The translations under genes and the position numbers were made by a program. This document shows, in pieces, positions 32,673-42,101 of a stretch of DNA of 64,000 nt. Each line of letters opens with the position of its first letter. Position 1 is the stretch's first letter. The notes under the pieces are model-generated. The model had not been told where the DNA came from and ran no database searches. It saw nothing but the letters and a program-made list of their open reading frames with translations. Source of the DNA: Actinomycetota bacterium (GTDB lineage: Bacteria > Actinomycetota > Acidimicrobiia > Acidimicrobiales > RAAP-2); NCBI GenBank assembly GCA_009699875.1, contig WLNI01000001.1, forward strand, positions 1,364,001-1,428,000. Direction: 5' to 3'.

Positions 32673-35600
32673 ATGACCCAGGTCTCGCCGTCAACTGAAC
32701 GGGCAATCGAAACTCCAGAGACGGGCGTAGATGCTCGTTGGCGAGAGTGGTGGTCATGGCTGCTTCTGGTCGTTGTCACCTTCCCTGCATTGATGCTGGC
32801 GAAACCTGGCTGGATTACAGCTGACACCAAGGCGTATTTGTATCTGAATCCATGGAAACTCATCGTGAGTTCTCAATCAATGTGGAACCCAGACGTCAAT
32901 ATGGGAACAGTTACTCACCAACAAATCGGCTATCTCTTTCCAATGGGGCCGTTCTACTGGCTGGTAGAAAGTGTCGGGATGCCAATGTGGATTGGCGAGA
33001 GGCTTTGGTTTACAGCATTGTTTGTCGCCGCCGGAGGCGGGGTTCTCTACGTTGGAAAGATTCTTGGGCTGAGCCCGCTCGGGCGATTCGTGAGCGCCAT
33101 GATGTACATGCTCTCACCATTTCTTTTGGACTACATCGGACGCTCTTCGGTCCTGCTTACGCCGTGGGCCGGATTTGGCTGGCTCGTTGGGTTCACAATT
33201 CTGGCGTCACGACGTGGCGGCTGGAGGTATCCCGCACTCTTCGCCATTGTCGTCGCAGCAGTCAGTGGCATTAATGCCACGGCCATCCTTTTTGCCGGAC
33301 TTGGCCCCGTTGCGTTTCTCCTGTTTAGCGTCTTCTTGAAAGAGGCAACGTGGCGTCAAGTGTGGAGCGCCGCCTGGCGCATTGCTCTGCTCACGGCGGT
33401 GGTGTCATTGTGGTGGGTCGCTGGACTGTGGGCTGAAGCGGCCTACGGATTAAATATTCTCAAGTTCACAGAGACGATTCCAACCGTCATGATGACCTCG
33501 TCTCCCTCAGAGATCTTCCGTGGGCTGGGGTACTGGTACTTCTATGGTTGGGATCGAATCGACCCATGGGTCACTGCAGGCTCACAGTACATTGCGCACG
33601 TCTTCCCCATATTGGTGAGTTTTTCTATTCCCGCCTTAGCGGTCTTCTTCGGATTTTTCACGAAGTGGCGATATCGTGCCTTCGCCATCTTCTTAGTTGT
33701 CGTTGGCGTCGTCCTGGCAGTGAGCGCCTTTCCTTTTAATGCACCAACTCCGTTCGGGCTCTTTTTGAAGGCAGCAGATCAGACCACGATTGGTCTGGCG
33801 ATGCGCTCAACAAACCGAGTCCTTCCGCTCGTCATCCTTGGGCTGGCACTCCTCCTTGGGGCGGGACTCAGTTCGGTGATTGCTACACGACGTTGGGTTG
33901 GTTTGAGTGCGACCGTCATTGTTGTTCTCTTGATCATGTACAACATGTTCCCCCTCTTTGGTGGCTCAATGGTCCCGTCAAACCTTTCGTTCCCGAATAC
34001 TCTGCCGAGCTACGTGACCCAGACAGCCAACTATCTCAACTCAACGTCTCCTTCGACCCGAGTCCTAGGTGTCCCAGGAATTGGATTCGGCTACTACCGA
34101 TGGGGTGTCACGATGGACCAGGTATGGCCTGGACTACTCACTCGGCCATGGATCGGTAGGGGAGCACAGCCCCAAGGTGAAGCAGCGAGCGTCAATCTTT
34201 TGCGGGCGCTTGATCAGTCGATTCAAGATGACGTGATCGATCCAAACTCAATCGCTCCAATGGCGAGCCTGATGAGTGCCGGGGATATTTTGTTCCAAGG
34301 CGATTTTCAATATGAGCGCTTCAGCGGGTTACGCGGCCAGGCCATTTGGAATCAACTTCAACCCACACCTGCCGGACTCGGAACACCAAAGAGTTTCGGT
34401 CCCCCAATTTCGATGAACACCTTGATCGGGATGATTAATGACGAACAACAGTTAGCGACGCCAAATACTTCTTCACCAGCTCCATCGCTGGCGGTCTTCC
34501 CAGTGAGTCAACCGAGAGACGTTGTTCGAACCGAGCCCTTGACCTCACCATTATTGGTGGCAGGCGATGGTGAAGGTCTGCTCGAAGCAGCCTCATTCAA
34601 TCTCTTTGGCAGATCAACCCCTATTTTTTACTCTGCATCATTTCCGACAGCCAATGAGTTAGCGAACGTGGACTCGGCATCATCCACTCTTGCGGTCACC
34701 GATTCAAATCTCAAGCGACTCGACACCTGGGGCACGCTGGACTCTACTTATGGTTTTGTGGAAACCGTGGCTCAAAATATGTTGGCGACTGATCCAGCCC
34801 AACAGTCGATTGCGATGTTTCCTCCTTCGAACTCCTCAACGCAGACAGTGGCAGTTCTCAGTGGCGTCAAATCAGTTGAGGCAACGTCGTATGGAAACCC
34901 AATCAACAACTCTCCTGAGTACCAACCATTCAGCGCAATTGATGGAAATCCGAATACCGCCTGGGTCGAAGGAGCGTTGCAACCCGCAACCGGAGAAGCA
35001 CTTCAGATCACCGAACTCCAAGAGATCACGACAAATCACATCCGGGTTCTCCAGCCACAGATGGTGAATCAAAATCGAACGATCACGACGGTTTCCCTCA
35101 CCTTTGACGGAAAAGATTCCACCTCAGTGACGCTCAACAGCGCGTCGCTGACGCAACCTGGTCAACTCATTACCTTTCCAACGAAAACGTTCCAGACGAT
35201 CAAGATCACGGTCACGGGCGTGACAGGCTCGACGACGTATTTCTCGGGTCTGAGCGGAGTGGGTTTCGCTGAAGTCAAAGTTGGTGACCAGCCACCCGCC
35301 ACTGAGTCGCTCCGGATGCCAACGGATCTGCTGAATAAGCTTGGAACGCAGTCTTCGTCGCACGATCTCGTCCTCTTGATGCACCGAATTCGAACAAGTG
35401 GACTGTTCCCTCGCAGCGACGTTGAGCCAACGCTTCGCCGCACAGTCACTCTTCCAACGGCCCGATCGTTCGGGCTGATCGGTGAAGCTCGAATTTCGAA
35501 TTCAACCTCTGATCCAACGATCAACCGACTCGTTGGCCGGACTACGTCAACTCAGTTTCCTGCTGGGAGCACTGGCCGGATCCCGATTACTCAGTCCAAC

Positions 35601-37088
35601 TCTTCGAGTCGACTCTCTCAAGATCTCAATGCCTCGTCGTGGGCGGCTGAAGATGGGAATAGTGCAACGGCATGGCAGTCTTCCTTCGTGAACTCTGCCG
35701 GTCAGTGGCTCGAGTTCAATTTGGCACAGCCAACAACGTTTTCAACGTTGGATCTCCAGATTGTCAATGACGGGCGCCACAGCGTGCCCACAAACGTCAC
35801 AATTACTTCTGGTGGAAGCAGCCGAACTGTGGCGCTTCCCTCTATGGCTATTGCAAAGGGGAAACCCCAAGGTGCCGTTCAAAGTGTTCCCATAGCGTTT
35901 GCTCCCTTGACTGGGGATTCGGTTCGGATGACGATTAATACTGCAATCACGTTGTCAAAAAACCAGATCACCATTGACGGAGGGACGCCACCCCCAGTAG
36001 GGGTTGCCGAACTGGGCATCCCAAATGTTGTTGAACCATTGACACCAAGCACAATTCCTGAGAATTGCACGAAAGATATTCTGGCAGTCAACTCCTCAGC
36101 TCTTGCCACCGCGATCCAAGGCGAGAGTGCAGCAGCTCTGAACCGACAGCCAGTCACGATCTCGACGTGTTCGTCCAATCCTGGATCGATTCCGTTCTCC
36201 GTGGGTTCTAACTCCATAGTTTCAGGGAATGGCACGACAACCGGATGGGATATTGATCTCCTGAAGATGACCTCGCCTCGTGCTTCAGGTACGACATCCG
36301 GATCAGACCAGGCGACCCCATCGGTTCACGTCACGAAGACGACTCAGTGGTCAACAGACGCAACACTCAAAGGGACTGGGCACGCGTCCTGGTTAGTGTT
36401 GGGACAAAGCCTTTCGTCGGGGTGGCATGCGACGCTCAATGGCAAGTCTCTCGGCGAGCCCACGTTGATCGATGGCTACGCCAACGGCTGGAAGATCCCA
36501 GCGATGCCTGTTGGAGCAACGGAGCACGTGTCATTCGTGTGGACCCCTCAACATGTGGTCAATATTGCCGAGATCATTTCGCTCTTGGGACTACTTGCTG
36601 CACTGCTGCTGGCTCTTTGGCCAGTGAGAAAATCTCTTGTCAAGCGAGAACGCAGCGATGATGAGACACCAAGGTTCGCGAACCCACTGTTCTATGAAGG
36701 AGCAAATCGAACGCTGAGGACCTCTTTGGTGGCGGGGCTGATCGTGGGAGTTGTCGTTGGAATTTTCACTATTCCTCTCGATGGACTTCTCGCCTTTGCC
36801 CTCACGGTCATTGGTTTGAGAAACCATAAAGCAAGGGTGCTCATGCTTCTCGGCTCCGTTGGAGGCTTGGCTCTCGCTGGACTCTCGACCGCCTGGCAAC
36901 AACACAGCTCGATCTATCCATGGAATCTCAGTTGGCCACTTCACTTTGGTCTTGCCAACGTTGCCTCATGGGTTGCCCTTGGCGTCCTTCTCGTTGACGG
37001 TGTCGTCGAGGTCGTGCGCTCCCGCCAGCACGGTGGCACATCGGTCCCCGATGAGAAGAAATCTCCAGAAACTTCGACGTCTGCGTAG
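32673..37088 (+). CDS. aftD: AftD-like alpha-(1->3)-arabinofuranosyltransferase
   Basis: The 1471-residue membrane protein matches AftD (DUF3367) in size and layout. The N-terminal third is polytopic GT-C fold, beginning WSWLLLVVVTFPALMLAKPGWITADTKAYLYLNPW, where the Asp after ITA is the likely catalytic region. The long extracellular part has two discoidin-like (F5/8 type C) carbohydrate-binding modules, near residues 742-870 (FSAIDGNPNTAWVEG) and 980-1100 (WAAEDGNSATAWQSS). Several helices close the C-terminus (IISLLGLLAALLLALWPV). AftD adds arabinose to arabinogalactan or lipoarabinomannan from decaprenyl-phosphoarabinose. Its presence implies an arabinan-bearing envelope. The upstream 243 bases hold no gene I can support. 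Confidence 0.9.
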   Translation: MTQVSPSTERAIETPETGVDARWREWWSWLLLVVVTFPALMLAKPGWITADTKAYLYLNPWKLIVSSQSMWNPDVNMGTVTHQQIGYLFPMGPFYWLVESVGMPMWIGERLWFTALFVAAGGGVLYVGKILGLSPLGRFVSAMMYMLSPFLLDYIGRSSVLLTPWAGFGWLVGFTILASRRGGWRYPALFAIVVAAVSGINATAILFAGLGPVAFLLFSVFLKEATWRQVWSAAWRIALLTAVVSLWWVAGLWAEAAYGLNILKFTETIPTVMMTSSPSEIFRGLGYWYFYGWDRIDPWVTAGSQYIAHVFPILVSFSIPALAVFFGFFTKWRYRAFAIFLVVVGVVLAVSAFPFNAPTPFGLFLKAADQTTIGLAMRSTNRVLPLVILGLALLLGAGLSSVIATRRWVGLSATVIVVLLIMYNMFPLFGGSMVPSNLSFPNTLPSYVTQTANYLNSTSPSTRVLGVPGIGFGYYRWGVTMDQVWPGLLTRPWIGRGAQPQGEAASVNLLRALDQSIQDDVIDPNSIAPMASLMSAGDILFQGDFQYERFSGLRGQAIWNQLQPTPAGLGTPKSFGPPISMNTLIGMINDEQQLATPNTSSPAPSLAVFPVSQPRDVVRTEPLTSPLLVAGDGEGLLEAASFNLFGRSTPIFYSASFPTANELANVDSASSTLAVTDSNLKRLDTWGTLDSTYGFVETVAQNMLATDPAQQSIAMFPPSNSSTQTVAVLSGVKSVEATSYGNPINNSPEYQPFSAIDGNPNTAWVEGALQPATGEALQITELQEITTNHIRVLQPQMVNQNRTITTVSLTFDGKDSTSVTLNSASLTQPGQLITFPTKTFQTIKITVTGVTGSTTYFSGLSGVGFAEVKVGDQPPATESLRMPTDLLNKLGTQSSSHDLVLLMHRIRTSGLFPRSDVEPTLRRTVTLPTARSFGLIGEARISNSTSDPTINRLVGRTTSTQFPAGSTGRIPITQSNSSSRLSQDLNASSWAAEDGNSATAWQSSFVNSAGQWLEFNLAQPTTFSTLDLQIVNDGRHSVPTNVTITSGGSSRTVALPSMAIAKGKPQGAVQSVPIAFAPLTGDSVRMTINTAITLSKNQITIDGGTPPPVGVAELGIPNVVEPLTPSTIPENCTKDILAVNSSALATAIQGESAAALNRQPVTISTCSSNPGSIPFSVGSNSIVSGNGTTTGWDIDLLKMTSPRASGTTSGSDQATPSVHVTKTTQWSTDATLKGTGHASWLVLGQSLSSGWHATLNGKSLGEPTLIDGYANGWKIPAMPVGATEHVSFVWTPQHVVNIAEIISLLGLLAALLLALWPVRKSLVKRERSDDETPRFANPLFYEGANRTLRTSLVAGLIVGVVVGIFTIPLDGLLAFALTVIGLRNHKARVLMLLGSVGGLALAGLSTAWQQHSSIYPWNLSWPLHFGLANVASWVALGVLLVDGVVEVVRSRQHGGTSVPDEKKSPETSTSA

Positions 37089-37178
37089 GAATGACCGCTG
37101 GCGCTTCCCACAGTGGAGAAGAGCGATTTTTCGTGAAAGAATCTCACAGGAGAATCTGATCCAAAAAGGAGAATTTCG

Positions 37179-38516
37179 ATGGCTGTTGCTGATTTCGTTG
37201 CAGGTGTCTTTGATGGAGAACCACCATTTCGTATCGAGGCCTATGACGGGAGTGTTGCAGGTCCACTCGATGCGCCACTGACGGTTCGCTTTCTTCGCCA
37301 AGACGCAATAACGAGGGCACTGACTCGCCCAGGGGAACTCGGGATTGCCCGGGCGTACGTTGCGGGAGATATTGAACTTGATGGAGCACTTGACTCGCTT
37401 TTCTCTCTCGAGATGCCCCCACTTCGAACCGTGATGAACGTGTCAAACATTCGCTCACTCTTAAATCAGACCGGCTTCTCGGTTTTGAAGCCGATCGCAC
37501 CACCAACGATTGAAGCTCGCCAGAAAGGGCTCCTTCATTCAAAGTCTCGAGACAAGCAAGCCATCTCTCATCACTACGACGTCTCAAATGAGTTTTACGA
37601 GATGATCCTTGGACCAACAATGGCGTACTCCTGCGCAGTCTTCGACTCTCCTGAGGACTCGTTGGAGGATGCTCAGATTCGAAAAGTTGATCTCGTTGCT
37701 CGAAAGCTTGACCTTGCCCCAGGGATGCGTCTCTTGGACGTGGGCTGTGGATGGGGAACGATGGCTATTCATGCTGCTCGGGTCTACGGAGCCTCGGTCG
37801 TTGGCGTGACGCTCTCTGAGCCCCAGCAGCGTTTTGCGACTGAGCGAGCCAAGGCTGCCGGCGTTGCGGACCTCGTTGAGTTTCGAGTCCAAGACTTCCG
37901 AGATGTGAACGATGGACCATTTGACGCGATTAGCTCTATTGGAATGTTTGAACATGTGGGACGACGCTCCATGGAGCTCTACATCCGATCGCTGTATCAC
38001 CTGTTAAAGCCAGGAGGTCGCTTCTTAAACCATGCCATTGGACGACCAGCGACCAGAGATCTCAATCCGAATCCCACAAGAATCAAAGAGCTCACTCGGC
38101 AGGTCTCAATCGCGGCAGGTCTTCGAGGGCCATCTCGAGTCCACAGTCCTTTCATTGAGCGCTACGTGTTCCCCGATGGCGAACTCCACGAAGTGGGGAC
38201 GCTTGTCTCTATGTTCCAGGCCCATGGCTTTGAAGTTCGACATCTTGAAGGTCTTCGCGAGCACTATGCCCTCACACTTCGCCAGTGGGTCAAGAACCTT
38301 GAAGCGCGCTGGGACCAGGCTTGTGCAGAGGTTGGTGCCGAGCGAGCCCGAGTCTGGCGTCTGTACATGGCTGGCTCAGCTGTTGGATTTGAGCGTCACC
38401 ATCTAGAAATTCATCAGGTGCTCTGCGTCCGCCCTGAAATTGGCGATGCCAAGATGCCCTTGCGGCCCATGTTCGAGCCTGTCAACGTTGATGAGTGGGC
38501 CAGTTCACTGGTCTGA
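37179..38516 (+). CDS. cfa: Cyclopropane-fatty-acyl-phospholipid synthase family methyltransferase
   Basis: The 445-residue protein has an N-terminal domain (LTVRFLRQDAITRALTRPGELGIARAYVAGDIELDG) and a SAM-binding C-domain with LLDVGCGWGTMAIHAARVYGASVVGVTLSEPQ (motif I) and ISSIGMFEHVGRR, which matches CFA synthases and mycolic-acid cyclopropanases. The YSCAVFDSPEDSLEDAQ segment binds the bicarbonate/active site region. Start ATG 37179 has AAAAAGGAGAATTTCG. It uses SAM to methylenate or methylate unsaturated acyl chains of membrane lipids. The last 103 bases overlap, on the other strand, the 3' end of the ArdC-like gene. Confidence 0.93.
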   Translation: MAVADFVAGVFDGEPPFRIEAYDGSVAGPLDAPLTVRFLRQDAITRALTRPGELGIARAYVAGDIELDGALDSLFSLEMPPLRTVMNVSNIRSLLNQTGFSVLKPIAPPTIEARQKGLLHSKSRDKQAISHHYDVSNEFYEMILGPTMAYSCAVFDSPEDSLEDAQIRKVDLVARKLDLAPGMRLLDVGCGWGTMAIHAARVYGASVVGVTLSEPQQRFATERAKAAGVADLVEFRVQDFRDVNDGPFDAISSIGMFEHVGRRSMELYIRSLYHLLKPGGRFLNHAIGRPATRDLNPNPTRIKELTRQVSIAAGLRGPSRVHSPFIERYVFPDGELHEVGTLVSMFQAHGFEVRHLEGLREHYALTLRQWVKNLEARWDQACAEVGAERARVWRLYMAGSAVGFERHHLEIHQVLCVRPEIGDAKMPLRPMFEPVNVDEWASSLV

Positions 38517-39358
38517 GTGCAGCTCTCTTCGTCAAGAGGATGCGATGAAAATCGACGAAGTGCGCCGAGGATGGCGTCACTTGCGTGTTGAATCTCCAGG
38601 CATGATCTCGAAATTGCCTCGCTGATCTCTTGATCATCGCCGAGCCATGTCGCGAGATAGCCCGCACTGTAGGGCGACGAGTCGAAGCCCAATGCAGCAA
38701 GCACAAGAAAAGCAACCGCTTCAGCTTCGATCTCGGCGACGTCTCTCAGGACCTGGTGTTCGTGGAGAAGCGCGTGGGCAAGCTCGTGAACGATGGTCTT
38801 GACTCGTTGGAGACCAGGATTTTGAGGCTCAATAACAATGAGGCGACTTTGCCAGCGACATTCTCCATTCACGCCGAAGGGAAGCCGCTCGTAGTGGAGC
38901 GAAAAGCCAAAGGAGGCAACCACGTGTTCGAGTTCTGCTTCGATAGCTCCTGGACTCTCCCCATGTAAGAGCACAACAGGTGAGGGCAGTGGCCTCCCGT
39001 GCGTCTGGGCAATGTCGAAGACGCTTACCCAGCGAAACCCTGTGAGCGCTTCGTTGTCATCGGGTGAGGTTCTGGTGAGCACTGGGGCCAAGATATTGAT
39101 GCCACGCTCGCCACGTATGACAGAACGTCCGAGTTCTTTCCAGGTCGTAAAGCCCGCCACGTTGGTTGCGTCAGGGCGCTGCATGGCGATCAACATGACG
39201 TTTCGTGGACTGTAGTGATGGAAGCGACTTTGTGCTCTGAGATATGCGACCCACGCATCACTCTGTTTTAGATTTCTGATGTGGATCTCGAGCTGATCAA
39301 GGAGATCGCGTCGAGAAAAAGTTTGTTGCGTGCCGTGGTGGTCAATCCCGTGGTCCAT
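38414..39358 (-). CDS. ArdC-like ssDNA-binding domain plus zinc-peptidase-like domain protein
   Basis: The N-terminal half (RRDLLDQLEIHIRNLKQSDAWVAYLRAQSRFHHYSPRNVMLIAMQRPDATNVAGFTTWKELGRSV, read in parts, then GERGINILAPV) matches the ArdC N-terminal ssDNA-binding domain. The second half contains TIVHELAHALLHEH, an HExxH-like zinc site (HELAH), with a downstream Glu in EIEAEAVAFLVLAALGFD. ArdC is known from conjugative plasmids as an antirestriction protein. No conjugation gene is nearby. Start is uncertain: ATG 39358 (used) or a TTG at 39385. The C-terminal end lies antisense to cfa and is poorly conserved-looking. Chromosomal actinobacterial copies are common in my recollection, role unknown. 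Confidence 0.75.
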   Translation of the reverse strand: MDHGIDHHGTQQTFSRRDLLDQLEIHIRNLKQSDAWVAYLRAQSRFHHYSPRNVMLIAMQRPDATNVAGFTTWKELGRSVIRGERGINILAPVLTRTSPDDNEALTGFRWVSVFDIAQTHGRPLPSPVVLLHGESPGAIEAELEHVVASFGFSLHYERLPFGVNGECRWQSRLIVIEPQNPGLQRVKTIVHELAHALLHEHQVLRDVAEIEAEAVAFLVLAALGFDSSPYSAGYLATWLGDDQEISEAISRSCLEIQHASDAILGALRRFSSHPLDEESCTQTSELAHSSTLTGSNMGRKGILASPISGRTQST

Positions 39359-39411
39359 ACCCCCACAACGGTCGCCAGAAATCAAAACCGCAGCAAGGTC
39401 TCCTCGAGAAA

Positions 39412-39774
39412 CTAAATGACTTCTCCTGGGCCACCATCGCTCGTGACGAGGTCAAGGCCTGCTGCTTCCCACGCTTGCATTCCTCCACTCATGTTCGAGA
39501 CCGTAAAGCCTCGAGCAGCGAGCAACTCGGCAGCCGCCTGTGAGCGACCCCCCGCCCGACAGAGAGCAATAAGGGGGATTTCTGGATCAAGTTCGTGCGC
39601 TCGAGCCTCAATTTCAGAGAGCGTGATGAAGACGACATCCTGGATATGGCCGGCAATAAACTCTTCATTGGTCCGTACGTCCAAGAGAATTGAGCCGTTC
39701 TCACGTAAGCGGGCCGCCTCGCTAGGCTCAAGTTGAGGGATTTCGTTGCCTGTTGGGTTTGAAGAAGTCATCAT
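39412..39774 (-). CDS. Rhodanese-domain protein
   Basis: A 120-residue single rhodanese domain: EAARLRENGSILLDVRTNEEFIAGHIQDVVFITLSEIEARAHEL, active-site loop LCRAGGRSQAAAELL with the catalytic Cys in C-R-A-G-G-R-S, and a C-terminal MSGGMQAWEAAGL. It handles persulfide sulfur transfer. The start (ATG 39774 or the next codon) has no clear ribosome-binding site, so leaderless translation is possible. It diverges from a rhodanese-metallo-beta-lactamase gene across only a few dozen bases, so both probably share one regulatory region and one sulfide or persulfide role. Confidence 0.85.
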   Translation of the reverse strand: MMTSSNPTGNEIPQLEPSEAARLRENGSILLDVRTNEEFIAGHIQDVVFITLSEIEARAHELDPEIPLIALCRAGGRSQAAAELLAARGFTVSNMSGGMQAWEAAGLDLVTSDGGPGEVI

Positions 39775-39828
39775 GTCCAATATGGTGCCATGAAATTGAT
39801 TCGAGAACCACTACTAAAAGGAGAGCGT

Positions 39829-40920
39829 GTGGCAAGCGAGATAGAGGCCAGTGCACTCCTTCGACTCCTTGATGAGCCAGAGACGCTCCACGTCATTGAT
39901 GTGCGCTCTCAAGAAGAGTTTGCTGAATGGTCAATCCCTGGTGCTTTCAACATTCCAGTTGAAGAAATCGATGCCCGGGTGAACGAAGTTGGCAGTGGAC
40001 TCGTTGTGGTGGTTTGTGCGGCAGGACCTCGAGCTGAGCGAGCCGCGCAAATTCTGGCCGATCATCAGATGGACTCCTCGGTGCTCAGAGGGGGCATGGC
40101 CGCCTGGGGTGAGGTCTACGACGATGTCACATTGAAACTCGGCAACGCAACGGTCGTCCAAGTGCGACGACGAGGGAAAGGCTGCCTGTCATATGTCGTT
40201 GGCGGGAGTCAATCGTGTGTCGTGATTGATCCACCCGTCGAAATCGAACGCTCTATTGCTGTTGCAAAAGCCTATGGCTGGAAGATCACGCATGTCGCGG
40301 ACACGCATCTTCATGCCGACCATGTCAGTGGTGCTCGCCTATTAAGCGAGACGACGGGAGCGCAACTCCTCATGAGTCATCTTGATGCCTACCTCTTCTC
40401 TCACCCATCGTTCGAAAACGGAGACGTCATCACACTTGGCGGCGATAGTGAAATCCAGGTGAGTCACATCGCAACTCCAGGTCACACGTCGGGATCCACG
40501 ACCTTTGTTCTCGATGACACTGCACTTTTTACTGGCGACACACTCTTTTTGGAAAGTGTTGGACGGCCCGATTTGGCCGACAAGGCTGAAGAGTTCGCTG
40601 GCTACCTCTTTGACTCACTTCACCAAGAAATTCTCAAGCGAGATGATTCGATCCTTATCTTTCCAGCACACGTCGGACAGGCGCATCCATTTCGAACCGA
40701 TGAACTCGCCTGTGCCACGCTTGGAGAGTTAAAAGGTCGACTTGAAGCACTTTCGATGAGCCGCCATGAATTCGTGGCGTGGGCATCGTCCCAAGCCTCC
40801 CCACGCCCGCCAAACTATGAGGCCATTGTTGAGGCAAATCGAGGTGGGAGCTCGCTCTCATTCGAAGAGATCACCTCTCTCGAAGCGGGGCCAAATCGTT
40901 GCGCAGTAAGCCCAAGCTGA
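39829..40920 (+). CDS. Rhodanese-metallo-beta-lactamase fusion (persulfide dioxygenase-like)
   Basis: The 363-residue protein has an N-terminal rhodanese domain (HVIDVRSQEEFAEWSIPGAFNIP, active loop VVCAAGPRAERAA with Cys) and, from about residue 105, a metallo-beta-lactamase domain: VADTHLHADHVSGARLL (HxHxDH), ATPGHTSGSTTFVLDDTALFTGDTLF and IFPAHVGQAHPFR. That domain resembles ETHE1/persulfide dioxygenase. Known fusions mostly have the rhodanese at the C-terminus; here it comes first. GTG 39829 is chosen for AAAAGGAGAGC upstream; the frame extends back to ATG 39790. It should process glutathione-type or low-molecular-weight persulfides, converting them to sulfite. Divergent from a separate rhodanese. 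Confidence 0.87.
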   Translation: MASEIEASALLRLLDEPETLHVIDVRSQEEFAEWSIPGAFNIPVEEIDARVNEVGSGLVVVVCAAGPRAERAAQILADHQMDSSVLRGGMAAWGEVYDDVTLKLGNATVVQVRRRGKGCLSYVVGGSQSCVVIDPPVEIERSIAVAKAYGWKITHVADTHLHADHVSGARLLSETTGAQLLMSHLDAYLFSHPSFENGDVITLGGDSEIQVSHIATPGHTSGSTTFVLDDTALFTGDTLFLESVGRPDLADKAEEFAGYLFDSLHQEILKRDDSILIFPAHVGQAHPFRTDELACATLGELKGRLEALSMSRHEFVAWASSQASPRPPNYEAIVEANRGGSSLSFEEITSLEAGPNRCAVSPS

Positions 40921-41044
40921 GGCTGGTCGCTTTCAGTGACTCCAGTGGAACCCACTCGGACGTGAAGTGGAATACTCTTTCAAAGACCCGAGAACCTGTG
41001 TCTTGGGAAATTGAAGAACTGCTTCTCGAATCGAAGGGACGACC

Positions 41045-42094
41045 ATGAAGATCAGTACCATGCTCAGTTATGCCGGTGGTTTTAAACAAGCTGCCGCCGA
41101 AGTGGTCGAGTTGGAAAAGGCAGGTCTTGATCTTGTCTGGGTCGCAGAAGCCTATGGCTTTGATAGCCCAAGTCTGATGGGATACCTCGCCGGTCTGACG
41201 CAAAGTGTTGAAATTGGCGCAGCGATCATTCCTATCTACACACGTACCCCTACCTTGATCGCGATGACCGCCGCTGGCATCGATGCTCTCAGTGATGGTC
41301 GCTTCCACTTGGGACTTGGGGCATCTGGTCCACAAGTGATCGAAGGATTTCACGGTATTCCCTATAGCGCACCGCTTGGTCGAACTCGAGAGGTCATTGA
41401 TATCTGTCGAGAAGTCTGGCGCCGTGAGGGACCACTTGACCACCAAGGCAAGCACTACTCGATGCCGCTCCCATCAGATCAGGGAACCGGGCTTGGCAAA
41501 GCACTCAAGATCATCAGTCACCCTGTGCGAAGTGAGATCCCAGTCTGGGTCGCCTCTCTGGGTGAGAAGAATGTTGCCATGACTGCCGAAATTGCTGACG
41601 GCTGGATTCCACTGCTGTTTATCCCTGAACGCGCTAACGACGTCTGGGGCAACGCACTGAAAGAAGGAAACGCAAAGCGTGATTCTTCGCTTGATCCATT
41701 GATGATTACTGCGGGAGGGGTTTTGGCCATTGGAGAAGGTGACGACGTGATTGCAATTCGGGAACGTTCACGCCCAATGGTGGCCCTCTATGTCGGAGGA
41801 ATGGGAGCAAAGGGAAAGAATTTCTATAATGACGTGGCGTGTCGTTACGGTTTTGAGAAAGAAGCCGAAGAGATTCAGGATCTCTATCTCTCAGGGAAAA
41901 AGCAAGAAGCTGCAGCACTTGTTCCCGATGAGATGCTCGAGTTGACGACACTCTGTGGGCCGAAGGGCTATATCAAAGAACGCTTAGCTGCCTTTGATGC
42001 TGCAGGAGTGACCCACGTGCAGGTGCACCCAGTCCCGCTCGGCGACCAAACTGCTGCTGAGCTCGTCAGCACGGTGAAGGACCTGCTTCCCTAG
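41045..42094 (+). CDS. Luciferase-like F420-dependent oxidoreductase
   Basis: The 349-residue protein has the LLM/bacterial luciferase-like barrel: GGFKQAAAEVVELEKAGLDLVWVAEAYGFDSPS, AAIIPIYTRTPTLIAMTAAGIDALSDGRFHLGLGASGPQVIEGFHG and IPVWVASLGEKNVAMTAEIADGWIPLLF, each read in parts. These match F420-dependent members such as Rv3520c of the sterol locus. Start ATG 41045 follows AAGGGACGACC. It reduces or oxidises a substrate with deazaflavin F420. It stands between the rhodanese-MBL gene and a converging CaiB gene (7-base gap). Substrate unknown; the flavin-dependent alternative cannot be excluded. Confidence 0.88.
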   Translation: MKISTMLSYAGGFKQAAAEVVELEKAGLDLVWVAEAYGFDSPSLMGYLAGLTQSVEIGAAIIPIYTRTPTLIAMTAAGIDALSDGRFHLGLGASGPQVIEGFHGIPYSAPLGRTREVIDICREVWRREGPLDHQGKHYSMPLPSDQGTGLGKALKIISHPVRSEIPVWVASLGEKNVAMTAEIADGWIPLLFIPERANDVWGNALKEGNAKRDSSLDPLMITAGGVLAIGEGDDVIAIRERSRPMVALYVGGMGAKGKNFYNDVACRYGFEKEAEEIQDLYLSGKKQEAAALVPDEMLELTTLCGPKGYIKERLAAFDAAGVTHVQVHPVPLGDQTAAELVSTVKDLLP

Positions 42095-42101
42095 GGAAGA
42101 A

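Noticed and set aside
38414-39358. Integrated plasmid or conjugative element suggested by the ArdC-like gene
   Set aside because: No relaxase, integrase, replication or transfer gene is nearby.
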